64,000 nt of DNA from assembly GCA_009746045.1 (NCBI GenBank), contig RPFO01000780.1, forward strand, positions 1 to 64,000, read 5' to 3'. The stretch's first letter is position 1, and each line of letters opens with the position of its first letter. This document shows positions 1-15,478 of this stretch, piece after piece. The translations under genes and the position numbers were made by a program. Origin of the DNA: Mesostigma viride. Taxonomy: Eukaryota; Streptophyta; Mesostigmatophyceae; Mesostigmatales; Mesostigmataceae. The notes under the pieces were generated by a model. That model saw nothing but the letters and a program-made list of their open reading frames with translations, had not been told where the DNA came from and ran no database searches.

Positions 1-618
1 AAAACGATGCTTAAGCTTTTACCAGGCATGGATGGCGTTACCTTGGCCCAGGCGGTGGCCGCAAAATGGCGCATTTCGGCACACCAAAGCTGTGCAGCAT
101 GGTCGCTGGATTCGGCGATTTCTGGCCACCCTTGCACGTTTACGACTACTATGTATCATAAAAAGTAAAAAGAAACCGATATATCCTTTAAAATACGCCG
201 GAAAGGTATTGCTGTCAACGTTTCTATCGTCCGGCCTGATCGCAGTTTTTTCCAGCAAGAACGCTGCCGACAACTATCAAATGGCATTCCCGCGAACCAA
301 AAATTGGCCTGTATGATCTTTAGGACGTTTAAAATCAATATCCTAAGTTTGGACAGAAAATTCCAACGCAAACGTAAATGCCATGCGTGGGCGCAAGCCG
401 CCATGGCCAGGTCGTCGTTTTCCGGAATGCACGTTGTACGTGAAAAAGTACCCTGACCCCTTGTACTTTGACCGGCCAGAACACCTCTATAACTTTGTCA
501 AAAGTATGCAAACCCTAGTACCATGCTGTGAAGAAGTTTTAAACTTTCGATCTTCTCAGCTAAACTTTTCCTAATTCTCAATAGATTTCGCGGCATCTGG
601 TCCCCCGAGAAGGGGCCG
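1..618 (+). mobile_element. Partial copy of TTAA-type DNA transposon (copy A, left arm)
   Basis: This stretch is nearly identical to 27437-28054, the right arm of the TTAA-flanked element at 26418-28114. Similarity stops at the subterminal palindrome CCGATGCATCGG, where copy A reads CCGATGCAGCGC and switches to sequence matching 14813-15046 in reverse. The left end is outside the window. No coding sequence is recognised; the open frames here are shared by both copies but look like nothing known. Confidence 0.75.
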
Positions 619-1064
619 ATGCAGCGCTTTCTTATTCCGGCGCCCAATGGCCTCCAGGACAGGCGCGCCGCGCCAGACTCGCCCGCCTTTGGGCTTTGGG
701 CGTCTTGGAATTTGGCTTTGGGCGTCTTGGAAGTTGGCTTTGGGCGTTTGCTCTTTTGGCAGATTTCGACACCACACTGGTACGACGTAAAAAAGCACAG
801 ACTGGTAACATTCAAACAACGTAAACTTACCGCCGCAAAGGCATGACGCCGGCAGCAATAAACTGGCAGCCAGCAAGAACCGGACAAGATGATGGCCGCC
901 GCAAGATAGTCGTCGGTTGCTGGTATTTTTACTTGTACACTTCACAGACTACTTTTGAGTTTTGAGCAGTTCCAGGCTAACCGAACTTTGCAGATTACCG
1001 CCACAACATACAACCTAGGAGGCTCCGGCGTTGTTCTTAAGCAGGAGCGTCCCGGCCGTTTCCA

Positions 1065-5324
<4,260 letters not shown>

Positions 5325-5336
5325 TTTTCCAATACC

Positions 5337-5452
5337 AATGTGGCTCCTCCTCCCCCCATCAAGGAGTATGTGCTACATGATCTCCCCACGGAGGCATGTT
5401 ATAATTTAATTTAATTTAATTTAATTTAATTTAATTTAATTTAATGTGGCTC
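5337..5452 (+). mobile_element. Severely 5'-truncated LINE 3' end with target-site duplication
   Basis: Perfect 10-bp direct repeats AATGTGGCTC at 5337-5346 and 5443-5452 flank a 96-bp insert. The insert is the 3' end of the local LINE family (conserved GTGCTACATGATCTCCCCACGG block) and a (TTTAA)n tail. This is the signature of target-primed reverse transcription. It lies just past the stop codon of the preceding candidate gene. Confidence 0.9.
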
Positions 5453-5992
5453 AAAATATTGAAGCCACGCATGCATCCTCCAACCCATTTCTATTGTATG
5501 AGACAACAGGTCATGGTATATAATAACTATATAACTAGCTAGAGCCGTTGGGGCATACAGCACCCGTAGAAGGCACTTGCAAGGTCAAGCACAGTACCAA
5601 AGCATCTTATACACTATCAACAACTCAATAATCCTCACTAGCAAAAAAGAAGGAACCAATAGTATAAACTCGACTAATATGCTTCAATGCAAGCAGATCC
5701 CATGACTCTCTAGGGCTCAAACGCACAACAAACGACCACGGGAGAAGGCGGACCTGGCCAGCAAACCAATAATTATAATTCTATGTAGTAGCACGTTATG
5801 ACTAAGCATCGTCGAGATTTTTAGGAGTCGTGTATACACAAGTCTTGGATATTAATAATATGGTTGTCAGATGTTGTTAAGTCATCCCATGAATACATTG
5901 TGAGAATATGTAATCACCCTCTCTCTTGTTGTTTGGTTGTTCGTGTCGTGTTTGACAATAAACATGGGATATTTACCTTGTGAGCGTGGCAG
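5453..5992. other. No gene recognised; AT-rich spacer or intron upstream of transposase exon
   Basis: Long reading frames are absent. The stretch could hold the 5' exons or promoter of the MULE gene, but none can be supported. Confidence 0.4.
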
Positions 5993-8900
5993 GACACCTT
6001 GCCTTTTACCCAGTTTGATAATGTCAAGGACGACATCGACCCATATTCGGACACTGCCGAAGCGCGGAACTTCCTTGTCAACGAAGCACGATGGTATGAA
6101 GATCTTGAAGGCAAACCGACCATATCCTTTGACGATCTACAACTGGTGAGGGTAACGAATAACATGGCACGGGATAGCAAGGATGGGGAGGGTATCAGAA
6201 TAAGGTCTCATTTGTTGCTTGCTGTCATTCCCAAAGCATCGCTCAGTGCCTTTTTGGAGGGTGAAAGACAGCGAGCAGGTGCTGATCTCCATCGGGTTAA
6301 GAAAAAAAAAGAAAATAACAGTTCGGCCAACCCTGCAGCTAGCCATGTTACGAAGGTTGTTTCATCCGATCTGTACCGTTGCAGTCGTTGTCCCGAACAA
6401 AAAAAAAACAAAACCAAGTTGGCTTCCGATAACCCTCGTGCACGTAAATGTGGTGTTCGAGGAAAAATTGCAACTTGTTGCCAGATGTCCTTCCGGGTGG
6501 TCATGCATTGTAACATGCCTGAATTTTACTTTATTACATTTCGAGAACCTTCGCATCAGCACGGGCATGGCTTATACGCTAGGGATAACTATCAAGGCAG
6601 CCAACGATTAAGTGCTAAGTGTCGCGCATTCATACAACAAAAAACTGAGTTGCCCTTTTTATTGGAAGGCCAGCCCATTGATGCAGCCGCCGTGTTGCGT
6701 CTATGGCGTGCTGAAATGGAGGCACATGCGGCGGACTATGGCGACTTGCGGAAACACCGCGATTATCATTTGACCAAACACGACATTGTGAATATCCATC
6801 GTAACAAGACAGAATGTGAATGGAAGTTGGGCTCGTCCGAGGCGGCTAGTGTGTTCCAGTGGTCTTTGTCGTCAAAGTTGGCTGGCATGGTTCGTTTCTT
6901 ACAATGGCAGGTATTAGCGCGCAAAACGCCTTGCGAAAAATGCAGGACATGCAAAGACTGCACACAACCAGCAGAATGGTGTGCCACATGTAGAGAATGT
7001 GCGTTGTGTCAACAAATCACAAATGGCAAGTGCAAGGTCCATCGCATTGGCAAGTGTCAGTGCACACAACAGTGTGAGACGTGCAAGAAGTGTAAAAATT
7101 GTCCGACATACGACGAGACGAGCCCATTTATTATGGTCATACAATCAAGTTGGCAACGTGACTGTATGCGCAAGTTTGGGGACAAGATGGTTTTTTTGGA
7201 TAGTACCCATGGCATGTTTTGCCTTGGATATTACTTTGCAACCTTGCTTGTGGAAGATGACCATGGCACTGGAATCCCGGTTGCCTGGTGCATCATGTCA
7301 TCGGAGAGCACTAACTCGTACAAAACTTTCCTAAAAGCCGTGTGGGATGATCCTGAATCCGCTTTACCCATGCCAAAATCATTTATGGTGGATTGTGCCG
7401 AGTCGGAAAGGAATGCCATCAAGGAGGTTTTTCCCGCGGAGGTAAAGATATTTTTGTGCAGTTGGCATGTTGCTAGAGCATGGTACAAGAACGTGATTAC
7501 GAAAGTGAAGTCGCGTGAAGACCGGTACACCTTATACAAGGGATTGTCAACTTTGTTGTATTCCATAAAAGGACAAGTTAATCCTAATACGAACCCAAGT
7601 GAAATAGTTACAGTAGTGAAAAATTTGCTTGAAAACTTTTATGTCGAGTGGGAGGGCCGTCAACCAGCATTCATCACCTATGTCAAGAAGGAATGGGGGA
7701 AGAGCTTTCCACATTGGGCTCATGCATTTCGGCATGCTGACTATGGTGGGCATGATACTAACAATCTGTTGGAAAGCTATCATCGTAAATTGAAAAGCCA
7801 ATGGATGTGGGGCCAAGGCAGACAAAGGCTAGATTTGGTGATATATCGATTACTGATCGCCTTGAAATACATGAAGGATGATCAATTGGTGAAAGATCAC
7901 GGTAGTTACATCAACAGGAATTTGTACAAGAATGAAGGGGCTGCTGCAGAAGTTGCCAAGGAACTGCTTCCCACCGTTGTAACGCATGTAGACAACGCTT
8001 GTGAAGGGGTTTGCGAAGTGCTCTCTGCGGCAACTAGTAATGACAAGGTGAAAGTGACATTTCGGAGCTTACAAGACCCTCTTGGATGTACATGCTTGAC
8101 AGCACATACAGGCAAAGTTTGTTGCCATTTTATTGCATCATTACTTTTCCACAATGTGTGCACTCACGAGAACTTGGATGTATTATTGCGCAGACGCGCC
8201 ACATTTGGTGTTCCTCGTGGGAAAGTTTTCCAAGTGTTTGTTGATGAGTTGGAATTTGTCAAGGAAGAAATGTCCAAGTATCCCACAGATCAACACGATG
8301 ACGGTCACGTCATGGACGTCAGCGACATGGAGCCCTTACCTGACGAGGAGGGTGATCGCTTTCCGCATGAAGATGACTCACTGCCAGCTGAACCCAACGA
8401 CAAGGAGCTGGAAGTGCGACTATTGAATGCATTTGACGGAGCCATGCAGGTAAATATGCTGCATTCTTTTTGCCAAAGACTAGATGTGCACAGATTTGGT
8501 ACCTGGCCTTCAATCTTTTTGTGTTGGGGGGTAGAGATAACTTAACTCACGTTGACATCGGCTTGAATGTGATTGCCTGCATGTTGTCCACAATGTACCA
8601 CAATGCATGTGTCGTTCCACTTTACTCCTGAACCGCAGGCATGGAGGATGGCTTCCTTGACTGCCAAGGAAACGGCCGCAAAAGTTTTGTTAGCGTCTTT
8701 TGTAGAAAGTTGTAGGATCTTGACTGAGAGCACAGTTGTGCCGATTGCCGAAGGAAATGAATTTTCGGGAAGAGCGGGCTCTAAGCCGATTCAACAAGAC
8801 CCTGTGGTTTTGCGAGCATGCAACAAAGGCAGTGCCAAACGGAAGAAGGACGAAGTGGACATGCCGGAGCTGACGTCAACCCATGCTGCCTCCAATGCAC

Positions 8901-10074
8901 CTTCAAAACGGAGGGCTGGGTTTCGACAGAAGCTCTCAGAGAATTTACCACGACAACCGATGAATGGTGAGCCATACAACTTAAATAAGCCGCTCTAGAT
9001 TCTAATAATGAAGTCAATATGAGCATGTGCATGTTGTATTGATTGCGGTTTACCCTAACAAGTACATCACAACAAGTTGACAATGCCATTGTTTTTTTTT
9101 TTTTGTGCATGCAGTCCCTAACACCATGGAGGGAGGCCCAAGCACTCCTGCAGGGGGTGGAATGCCTGATACCAGAGAGAGCGTTAATTAACAGGTGAGA
9201 ATCTTGCCCCAGGCTTGTGGGATCGCTGACGACATGCCATATGCGTTTTAAAACAAACACGCATACATTTACTTGCTGTGAAGATAAACACATACCCACT
9301 TGTTAATTAAGCAATGACATGGACACACACATGCGCCTTAAGTCTTTACCACATGGTTTTGCTCACATGACGCTCGGGATCGCTTGGGACCTATTTATGG
9401 TAACGTGAGATAGGCCAGCTTTGAGAAACTAGCGAGGTAGTAAATCTATAACTTGGGGGAGAGGCCGGGTTTTGAGGAATCTACTACTGCATTAAACTAA
9501 TTTACATAAAAACCTTGGAAATAAATGTCTTTTTGTGAATGCATGCAGACCGTGACGTCATGGTGGGAGGTCAAAGCTCCTCTCTTGGTGTTCTGGAAGA
9601 TGCCCGGACCTGCATTGAGGACTTGACAGGTGAATCGTGATGTATGTTTTATACACATGAATAACAACCTAACAATGTTGTTGATTTGTTCGCATTTGAT
9701 TGTAGTATCATTTAAGTTTTTTTAAGTTGTTCTCTACCTGAACTACATGCCGGATTGCTTTTTTGTACATGGCCATATATTTTTGCTCACAGGAAATCAC
9801 ACACAAATTGTCCAATACACATGACCATGCACCCACACATGATGTCGATCGGTTCTCGGTTTGGTAGTCTCGGTAAGGTATACTTTTTTTTGTTAATTTA
9901 CATATGTCAAGAATGGCACACACATACGCTTAGCAGAATGTGGGTTTATTACCAGGGGCGTGTTTGGCATGTTCCCAAGTCCGATAATATCTTCTTGTCT
10001 TCCTTTGTATGCATGCAGGCCCTGACCTAGAGGTAGAAGGAGAAGGTATACCGGGAAGACACCGCCACACCTGA
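5993..10074 (+). CDS. MULE (Mutator-like) transposase with FLYWCH/FAR1-like and SWIM zinc fingers
   Basis: Main exon 5993-8449 begins at an AG acceptor (no in-frame ATG near its start, so upstream exons are missing). Then come 8639-8966 and either 9115-9191 (stop TAA) or 9549-9629 plus 10019-10074 (stop TGA). N-terminal zinc finger (about 6378-6560): CSRC, a later Cys, then HQHGHG. Cysteine-rich insert at 6932-7102. DDE catalytic core: D in FLDSTHG (7199), D in MVDCAESE (7391), E in NNLLESYH (7772), giving spacings of 64 and 127 codons, within the MULE range. SWIM finger CxCx9CxH, reading CTCLTAHTGK...CCH, near 8087-8131. An acidic tail and a basic KRKK stretch follow. It would bind terminal inverted repeats and catalyse cut-and-paste transposition. 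No disabling stops or frameshifts are seen in the main exon. Terminal inverted repeats were not found by eye. It could instead be a domesticated FAR1-like gene. Confidence 0.88.
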
Positions 10075-11198
10075 CGTGGGACGAACGAGCGCGACCTGTG
10101 GGACATCCTCCTGTGGCTCAAGTGCTGAAGAAGAGTTGCTCGCGGTTGTGTTAACCCATTCCCGATACCGATACAGATGTCCAGCACTAAAGGGCCTCTA
10201 TGGAGCTTTTATTGAGAAAAACGTGGCAACTTGCACAGCGATGGAGTGTAGGGTAGAGGGTTGTAGACCCGCCCTGCGCACGCCTATGAGGGTGCTCCGG
10301 TATGTAGTGTGCATCCTTTGTGTGTGTTATCATTAGTTGGCCTACTCACTACCAAGTGGGAGTGTAATTGTTCGTGGTGGGAGTCCTGCCTTGGATGCCG
10401 TCCGCCCCGGCAAGCCGCCCTCCAGGCAGTCAGGGGAACCACCATTGGGGGGAGGTGGCTCAATTGATGGAGGTGGTAAGCCCCTGCACCGATTGGCTAG
10501 TCGGTCGAATCCCACCAGATGACGTAACTCTCACTGCGTAATGGGAAGCTAATTGGTGGTGGCATAGTCATGGGATGCGTAGGTCTACTTCATGATTACC
10601 CGCTATCTTACTTTGTTTTTATCGTGGTCCTCTCTACTGCTGCAAGGGGCTCCCTACCTGTTGGGGGCGGGGGGGGCGGGTTATCTTTGTTAGTTACGCC
10701 GTCTCTCAGTGGCGTTACGTCCGTTCGATATGGACTTGCCTACAGAGGGTGGTACTGACGTGTTGATCGGGAGTTCCGGTTGAGCCTGTGATACATTATT
10801 TTTCAATTTGCGTTTCAATTTGCGGTGGTTGATCAAGCATGACTATATGGTTGTCTCCTTGATATGCTGTATAGTTTTCGGAAGACACCGACGCACGGCT
10901 GACACGCATGGTTGACACTATACGTACCAACTTGATTATTTGGGTGGTTATGCCCTTTAATTAATTAATGCCCTTTCATACGGCTTCACGATGCATGGCT
11001 TTACATTTCCCTTCCTTATTTAAGTGAATGACATGGGGAGACATGCTGTAGGACTTGGCGCACTTTGCCTGAGCAAGGTGTGACAATTGATTCACCGCTA
11101 TAAATGTGAATGGACCAAGTTCGTCGAAACGGGGAAATAACGTTACTTGATACTAGATTTAGGGAGGTCCTGTGTTCGTAACTTGCTGGTAGCTACTG
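10075..11198. other. Intergenic, no feature recognised
   Basis: Only short, non-convincing frames are present. A G-rich run lies near 10665-10680 and a TTAATTAA run near 10958. Confidence 0.5.
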
Positions 11199-11841
11199 GG
11201 AGTGGTAACTGCCGGCAGTGCCACCCCATGCAAGAACACACAAGCCGGGGACATGCAGTCATCACAAGGAGTGGTGACTGCCGGCAGTGCCACGCCATGC
11301 AAGAACACACAAGCCGTCCTTGCGTCAAGGGGACATGCAGTCATCACAAGGAGTGGTAACTGCCGGCAGTGCCACCCCATGCAAGAACACACAAGCCGGG
11401 GACATGCAGTCATCACAAGGAGTGGTGACTGCCGGCAGTGCCACGCCATGCAAGACCCCACAAGCCGTCCTTGCGTCAAGGGGACATGGAGTCATCACAA
11501 GGAGTGGTAACTGCCGGCAGTGCCACGCCATGCAAGAACACACAAGCCGGGGACATGCAGTCATCACAAGGAGTGGTGACTGCCGGCAGTGCCACGCCAT
11601 GCAAGACCCCACAAGCCGTCCTTGCGTCAAGGGGACATGGAGTCATCACAAGGAGTGGTGACTGCCGGCAGTGCCACGCCATGCAAGACCCCACAAGCCG
11701 TCCTTGCGTCAAGGGGACATGGAGTCATCACAAGGAGTGGTAACTGCCGGCAGTGCCACGCCATGCAAGAACACACAAGCCGGGGACATGCAGTCATCAC
11801 AAGGAGTGGTAACTGCCGGCAGTGCTACCCCATGCCACAAC
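11199..11841 (+). repeat. Minisatellite with alternating 69- and 82-bp units (151-bp higher-order period)
   Basis: The units share GGAGTGGTRACTGCCGGCAG, CATGCAAGAMC and GTCATCACAA; the longer unit adds GTCCTTGCGTCAAGG. The array is interrupted at 11842 by a retrotransposon and resumes at 12399-12460. Open frames across it are a consequence of the repeat, not genes. Confidence 0.93.
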
Positions 11842-12409
11842 CAAGCTTCGGCAGACGGCGGGGCAGAAGCCGGTCTACTGGAAGGGGGCGGACATCTACG
11901 TCGCCCACAAGCCCTGGCAGGCGACCCCTGCCGCCCCAGCCACCCCAGCCACCCCAGCCTAGGGAATATATAGCAGTAGTGTAGACTAGAAAGCTTAGTG
12001 ACGTGGCCATGTATGCCTACGTGACGGGCCCACACCCGCCCTTGCAATAGCCGTAGCAATTTCGAGTCATGCTTTGCCCATGCAGGGAGTTACTCCCTGC
12101 TGAGAGGCCATGTGTACCCTAGCTATAGCCTAGCCACATACCTTCCACCCCATATGTCATGCAGGCCTTCTAGGCCCTCTCCTCAAGCCCCCCCTGGGTG
12201 CCTGTGCTTGATTAGGAGGCATGAACCACCATGGAGGTGCAGGTGCACCTAGTGCACCCAGAGCAGGTGATAGTTGTACATCCTACACCTGCAGGTTGTC
12301 GCCCTGATTGTATTACAAACCCATAGATGCCCCTTTCTCAGGGCTATGTGTTACATATGCTCCCCACGGAGCTATGATTTTAATTAATTAATTAATTAAT
12401 GCCACAACC
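11832..12409 (+). mobile_element. 5'-truncated ORF1-only LINE copy with 11-bp target duplication, inside the minisatellite
   Basis: The target duplication ATGCCACAACC occurs at 11832-11842 and 12399-12409. Between them are the C-terminal codons of ORF1 (about 11843-11959, matching 24100-24213), a 3' UTR, the conserved 3' block (near 12350) and a (TTAA)n tail. ORF1 is followed directly by the 3' UTR with no ORF2, as in the near-full-length copy at 28280-30237. Confidence 0.9.
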
Positions 12410-12440
12410 CACAAGCCATCCATGCAATCATCACAGGGAG

Positions 12441-13735
12441 TGGTAACTGCCGGCAGTGCGTGGCCCTAACGTCAATTACCACACCCCCTCTGCTAACGTT
12501 AGTGCCCAGCCCCCTCTGCTAACGTTAGTGCCCAGCCCCCTCTGCTAACGTTAGTGCCCCCCCCTCCTTTGCTAACATTAGTTCCCACACCCCTCTGCTA
12601 ACGTAAGTGCCCTCCCCCCCTGCTATCGTTAATGCCCACCCCCCTTCACTAACTTTATTCCCACACCCCCTCTGCTAGCGTTAGTGCCCGCGCCCCTTTA
12701 CTAACGTTAGTGCTCGTGCCCCTCTGCTAACGTTAGTGCCCCCCCCTCTACTATAATTATTTCCCCCCTCTGCTAATAAACTTTAATTCCCACACCCCCT
12801 CTGCTATCGTTAGTGCCCGTGCCCCTTTACTAACGTTAGTGCCCAGCCCCCTCGGCTAACGTTAGTGCCCCCCCCTCCTTTGCTAACATTAGTTCCCACA
12901 CCCCTCTGCTATCGTTAGTGCCCGTGCCCCTTTACTAACGTTAGTGCCCAGCCCCCTCGGCTAACGTTAGTGCCCCCCCTCCTTTGCTAACATTAGTTCC
13001 CACACCCCTCTGCTAACGTAAGTGCCCTCCCCCCCCTGCTATCGTTAATGCCCACCCCCCTTCACTAACTTTATTCCCACACCCCCTCTGCTATCGTTAG
13101 TGCCCGTGCCCCTTTACTAACGTTAGTGTCCAGACCCCTCTGCTAATGTTAGTGCCCGTGCCCCTTTACTAACGTTAGTGCCCGTGCCCCTCTGCTAACG
13201 TTAGTGCCCGTGCCCCTTTACTTACGTCAGTGCCCAGCCCCCTCGGCTAACGTTAGTGCCCCCCCCTCCTTTGCTAACATTAGTTCCCACACCCCTCTGC
13301 TATCGTTAGTGCCCGTGCCCCTTTACTAACGTTAGTGCCCAGCCCCCTCGGCTAACGTTAGTGCCCCCCCTCCTTTGCTAACATTAGTTCCCACACCCCT
13401 CTGCTAACGTAAGTGCCCTCCCCCCCCTGCTATCGTTAATGCCCACCCCCCTTCACTAACTTTATTCCCACACCCCCTCTGCTATCGTTAGTGCCCGTGC
13501 CCCTTTACTAACGTTAGTGTCCAGACCCCTCTGCTAATGTTAGTGCCCGTGCCCCTTTACTAACGTTAGTGCCCGTGCCCCTCTGCTAACGTTAGTGCCC
13601 GTGCCCCTTTACTTACGTCAGTGCCCAGCCCCCTCTGCTAACGTTAGTGCCCGTGCCCCTTCACTAACGTTAGTGCCCGTGCCCCTCTGCTAACGTTATT
13701 CCCGAGCCCCCTCAGCTATCGCTAATTCCCGTGCC
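12441..13735 (+). repeat. Minisatellite with about 26-bp AACGTTAGTGCCC units and higher-order structure
   Basis: The repeats read roughly CCCCTNTGCTAACGTTAGTG followed by a C-rich spacer. A block of variant units at about 12790-13200 recurs nearly unchanged at about 13260-13620, showing segmental expansion of the array. Each unit carries the self-complementary core AACGTT. No coding is seen. Confidence 0.93.
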
Positions 13736-13749
13736 CCTTTATATTTGGA

Positions 13750-14258
13750 CCAGGAACACATCCCACAACTAGGCTCAACTATCCCACAACCAGGAACGTG
13801 CATCCCACAACCAGGAACCCATCCCACAACCAGGAACGTGTATCCCACAACTAGGAACGTGTATCCCACAACCAGGAACGTGTTTCCCACAACTAGGAAC
13901 GTGTATCCCACAACCAGGAACGTGTTTCCCACAACCAGGAACGTGTTTCCCACAACCAGGAACGTGTATCCCACAACCTGGAACGTGTATCCCACAACCA
14001 GGAACGACTATCCCACAACCAGGAACGTGTTTCCCACAACCAGGAACGTGTTTCCCACCACCAGGAACAAGTATCCCACAACCAGGAACGACTATCCCAC
14101 AACCAGGAACAAGTATCCCACAACCAGGAACTGCTATCCCACAACCAGGAACAAGTATCCTACAACCAGGAACGTGCATCCCACAACCAGGAACAAGTAT
14201 CCCACAACAAGGAACCCATCCCACAACCAGGAACGTGTATCCCACAACCAGTCGCGCA
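13750..14258 (+). repeat. 21-bp minisatellite (TATCCCACAACCAGGAACGTG)
   Basis: There are about 24 copies, with variants GTGTNTCCC, ACTATCCC and AAGTATCCC. The unit is seven codons long with no stop in several frames, so long frames appear on both strands. There is no start context, splice context or non-repeat coding sequence. It abuts the truncated element copy at 14258. Confidence 0.95.
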
Positions 14259-15116
14259 GTCGGTCTGAATGACTGGCATTACAACGAGCGTCATATTCGT
14301 CTCCGGCTTGGCAGTGCCGTCATCCTGCATACAAAAAGCACAGTGGAGCCAGCACTTTCCCGCGGGTTGTAGCCGATATTCCTCGACCTACCATGGTCCG
14401 GATTCTCCCGATTTCTGGCCTGCGCTGGTTGTCTCCTTGATATTCCTCCATGCAGCGATATTCACCAATGCGCTATCAATAAACAAGTCGACACCATCCG
14501 GTATGTAAAAAAAGCACGCTGCTGGCCACGACGGTCACGGCGATGATGAACGACAATAACAAGAACGCCTAAGAGCAGGCGTCATACAAACTAGAACAGA
14601 CTGGAACAACTACTTACCCGGTCGTCTGTGATCTTGACGCAGAGCCTGGTTTACAAGGAAGCGAGGGAAACCGGCCACTATGAGCACCCCTACATAACCC
14701 ACATAATGAAGGTTAGGAATCCTCCCCATCATGCTAACCGCAGACTCGGTGAAACGCCCCATGCTACAAATACGATAGCCCAGCAACGACTACTTGCGGC
14801 CATCACCTTGTCCAGTTCTGGCTGGCTGTGCGGCGGTAATTTTACTAAGTTTAAAAATGTTACGCCGCACCAGTCTGTGCTTTTTTACGTCGTACCAGTG
14901 TGGTGTCGAAATCTGCCAAAAGAGCAAACGCCCAAAGCCAACTTCCAAGACGCCCAAAGCCAAATTCCAAGACGCCCAAAGCCCAAAGGCGGGCGAGTCT
15001 GGCGCGGCGCGCCTGTCCTGGAGGCCATTGGGCGCCGGAATAAGAAATCCCGCCGATGCATCGGCTGGAACTCGATTTTTTGCGGAAAATCGGCAGCAAG
15101 ACCATTTAGGGGTTAA
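14258..15116 (-). mobile_element. TTAA-type element copy C, truncated at the minisatellite side
   Basis: The right end reads CCATTTAGGGG followed by TTAA at 15113-15116, identical to the right end of the element at 26418-28114. The rest matches 619-1560 in reverse. The other end has been lost at the junction with the 21-bp minisatellite. Confidence 0.75.
14262..14660 (-). pseudogene. Fragment paralogous to exons 1-2 of the gene at 1065
   Basis: On the minus strand the exon-1 end (...DDR|GTAAGT), the intron and the exon-2 start ([20 protein letters not shown]) are conserved against DDLTAKPETLVIMPNVQ at 1499-1550. The difference is a 9-bp in-frame insertion (NMT). The signal-peptide part is missing and exon 2 is cut by the minisatellite, so it is broken. 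Confidence 0.55.
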
Positions 15117-15478
15117 TTCAGATTCTGGGTCCATGAGGCTGCATGCAAAGCAAATTGTTTGCCATCGCTAGTGCAATGTCGGACGTATGCTTTTGTCGAG
15201 GGTAGTCATGGTATACAAAAGAACGATATACTAGCTGAAAGTGTTAACGTTTATCTATAAGAGGTGGTTCAGCAGATCGCTTGTAAACCGTTACATATGG
15301 CGTGGGGAACTCGACATGTTTGATATGCGGTGGCTATTGATGTTAATATAAAATTTCTGTTATTTACATTTATTGATAATAAGGTAAGCTTTGGTATTTA
15401 CATAGGACTGAACTAGTCGTACGTCAAACTTCGGTGATCCCTTCGTCCTTGCCACGACACCGTGTCAAAAGCGTACCA
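15117..15478. other. Spacer upstream of the 15479 gene; likely promoter and 5' UTR
   Basis: AT-rich, without recognisable elements; no TATA box can be assigned with confidence. Confidence 0.35.

Noticed and set aside
11159-11743. Cys/His-containing repeat frames
   Set aside because: These are translations of the 69/82-bp minisatellite; frames shift between units of unequal length.
13745-14272. 175-codon frame of YPTTRNV repeats
   Set aside because: The 21-bp repeat unit has no stops in several frames on both strands; there is no start context or flanking coding sequence.
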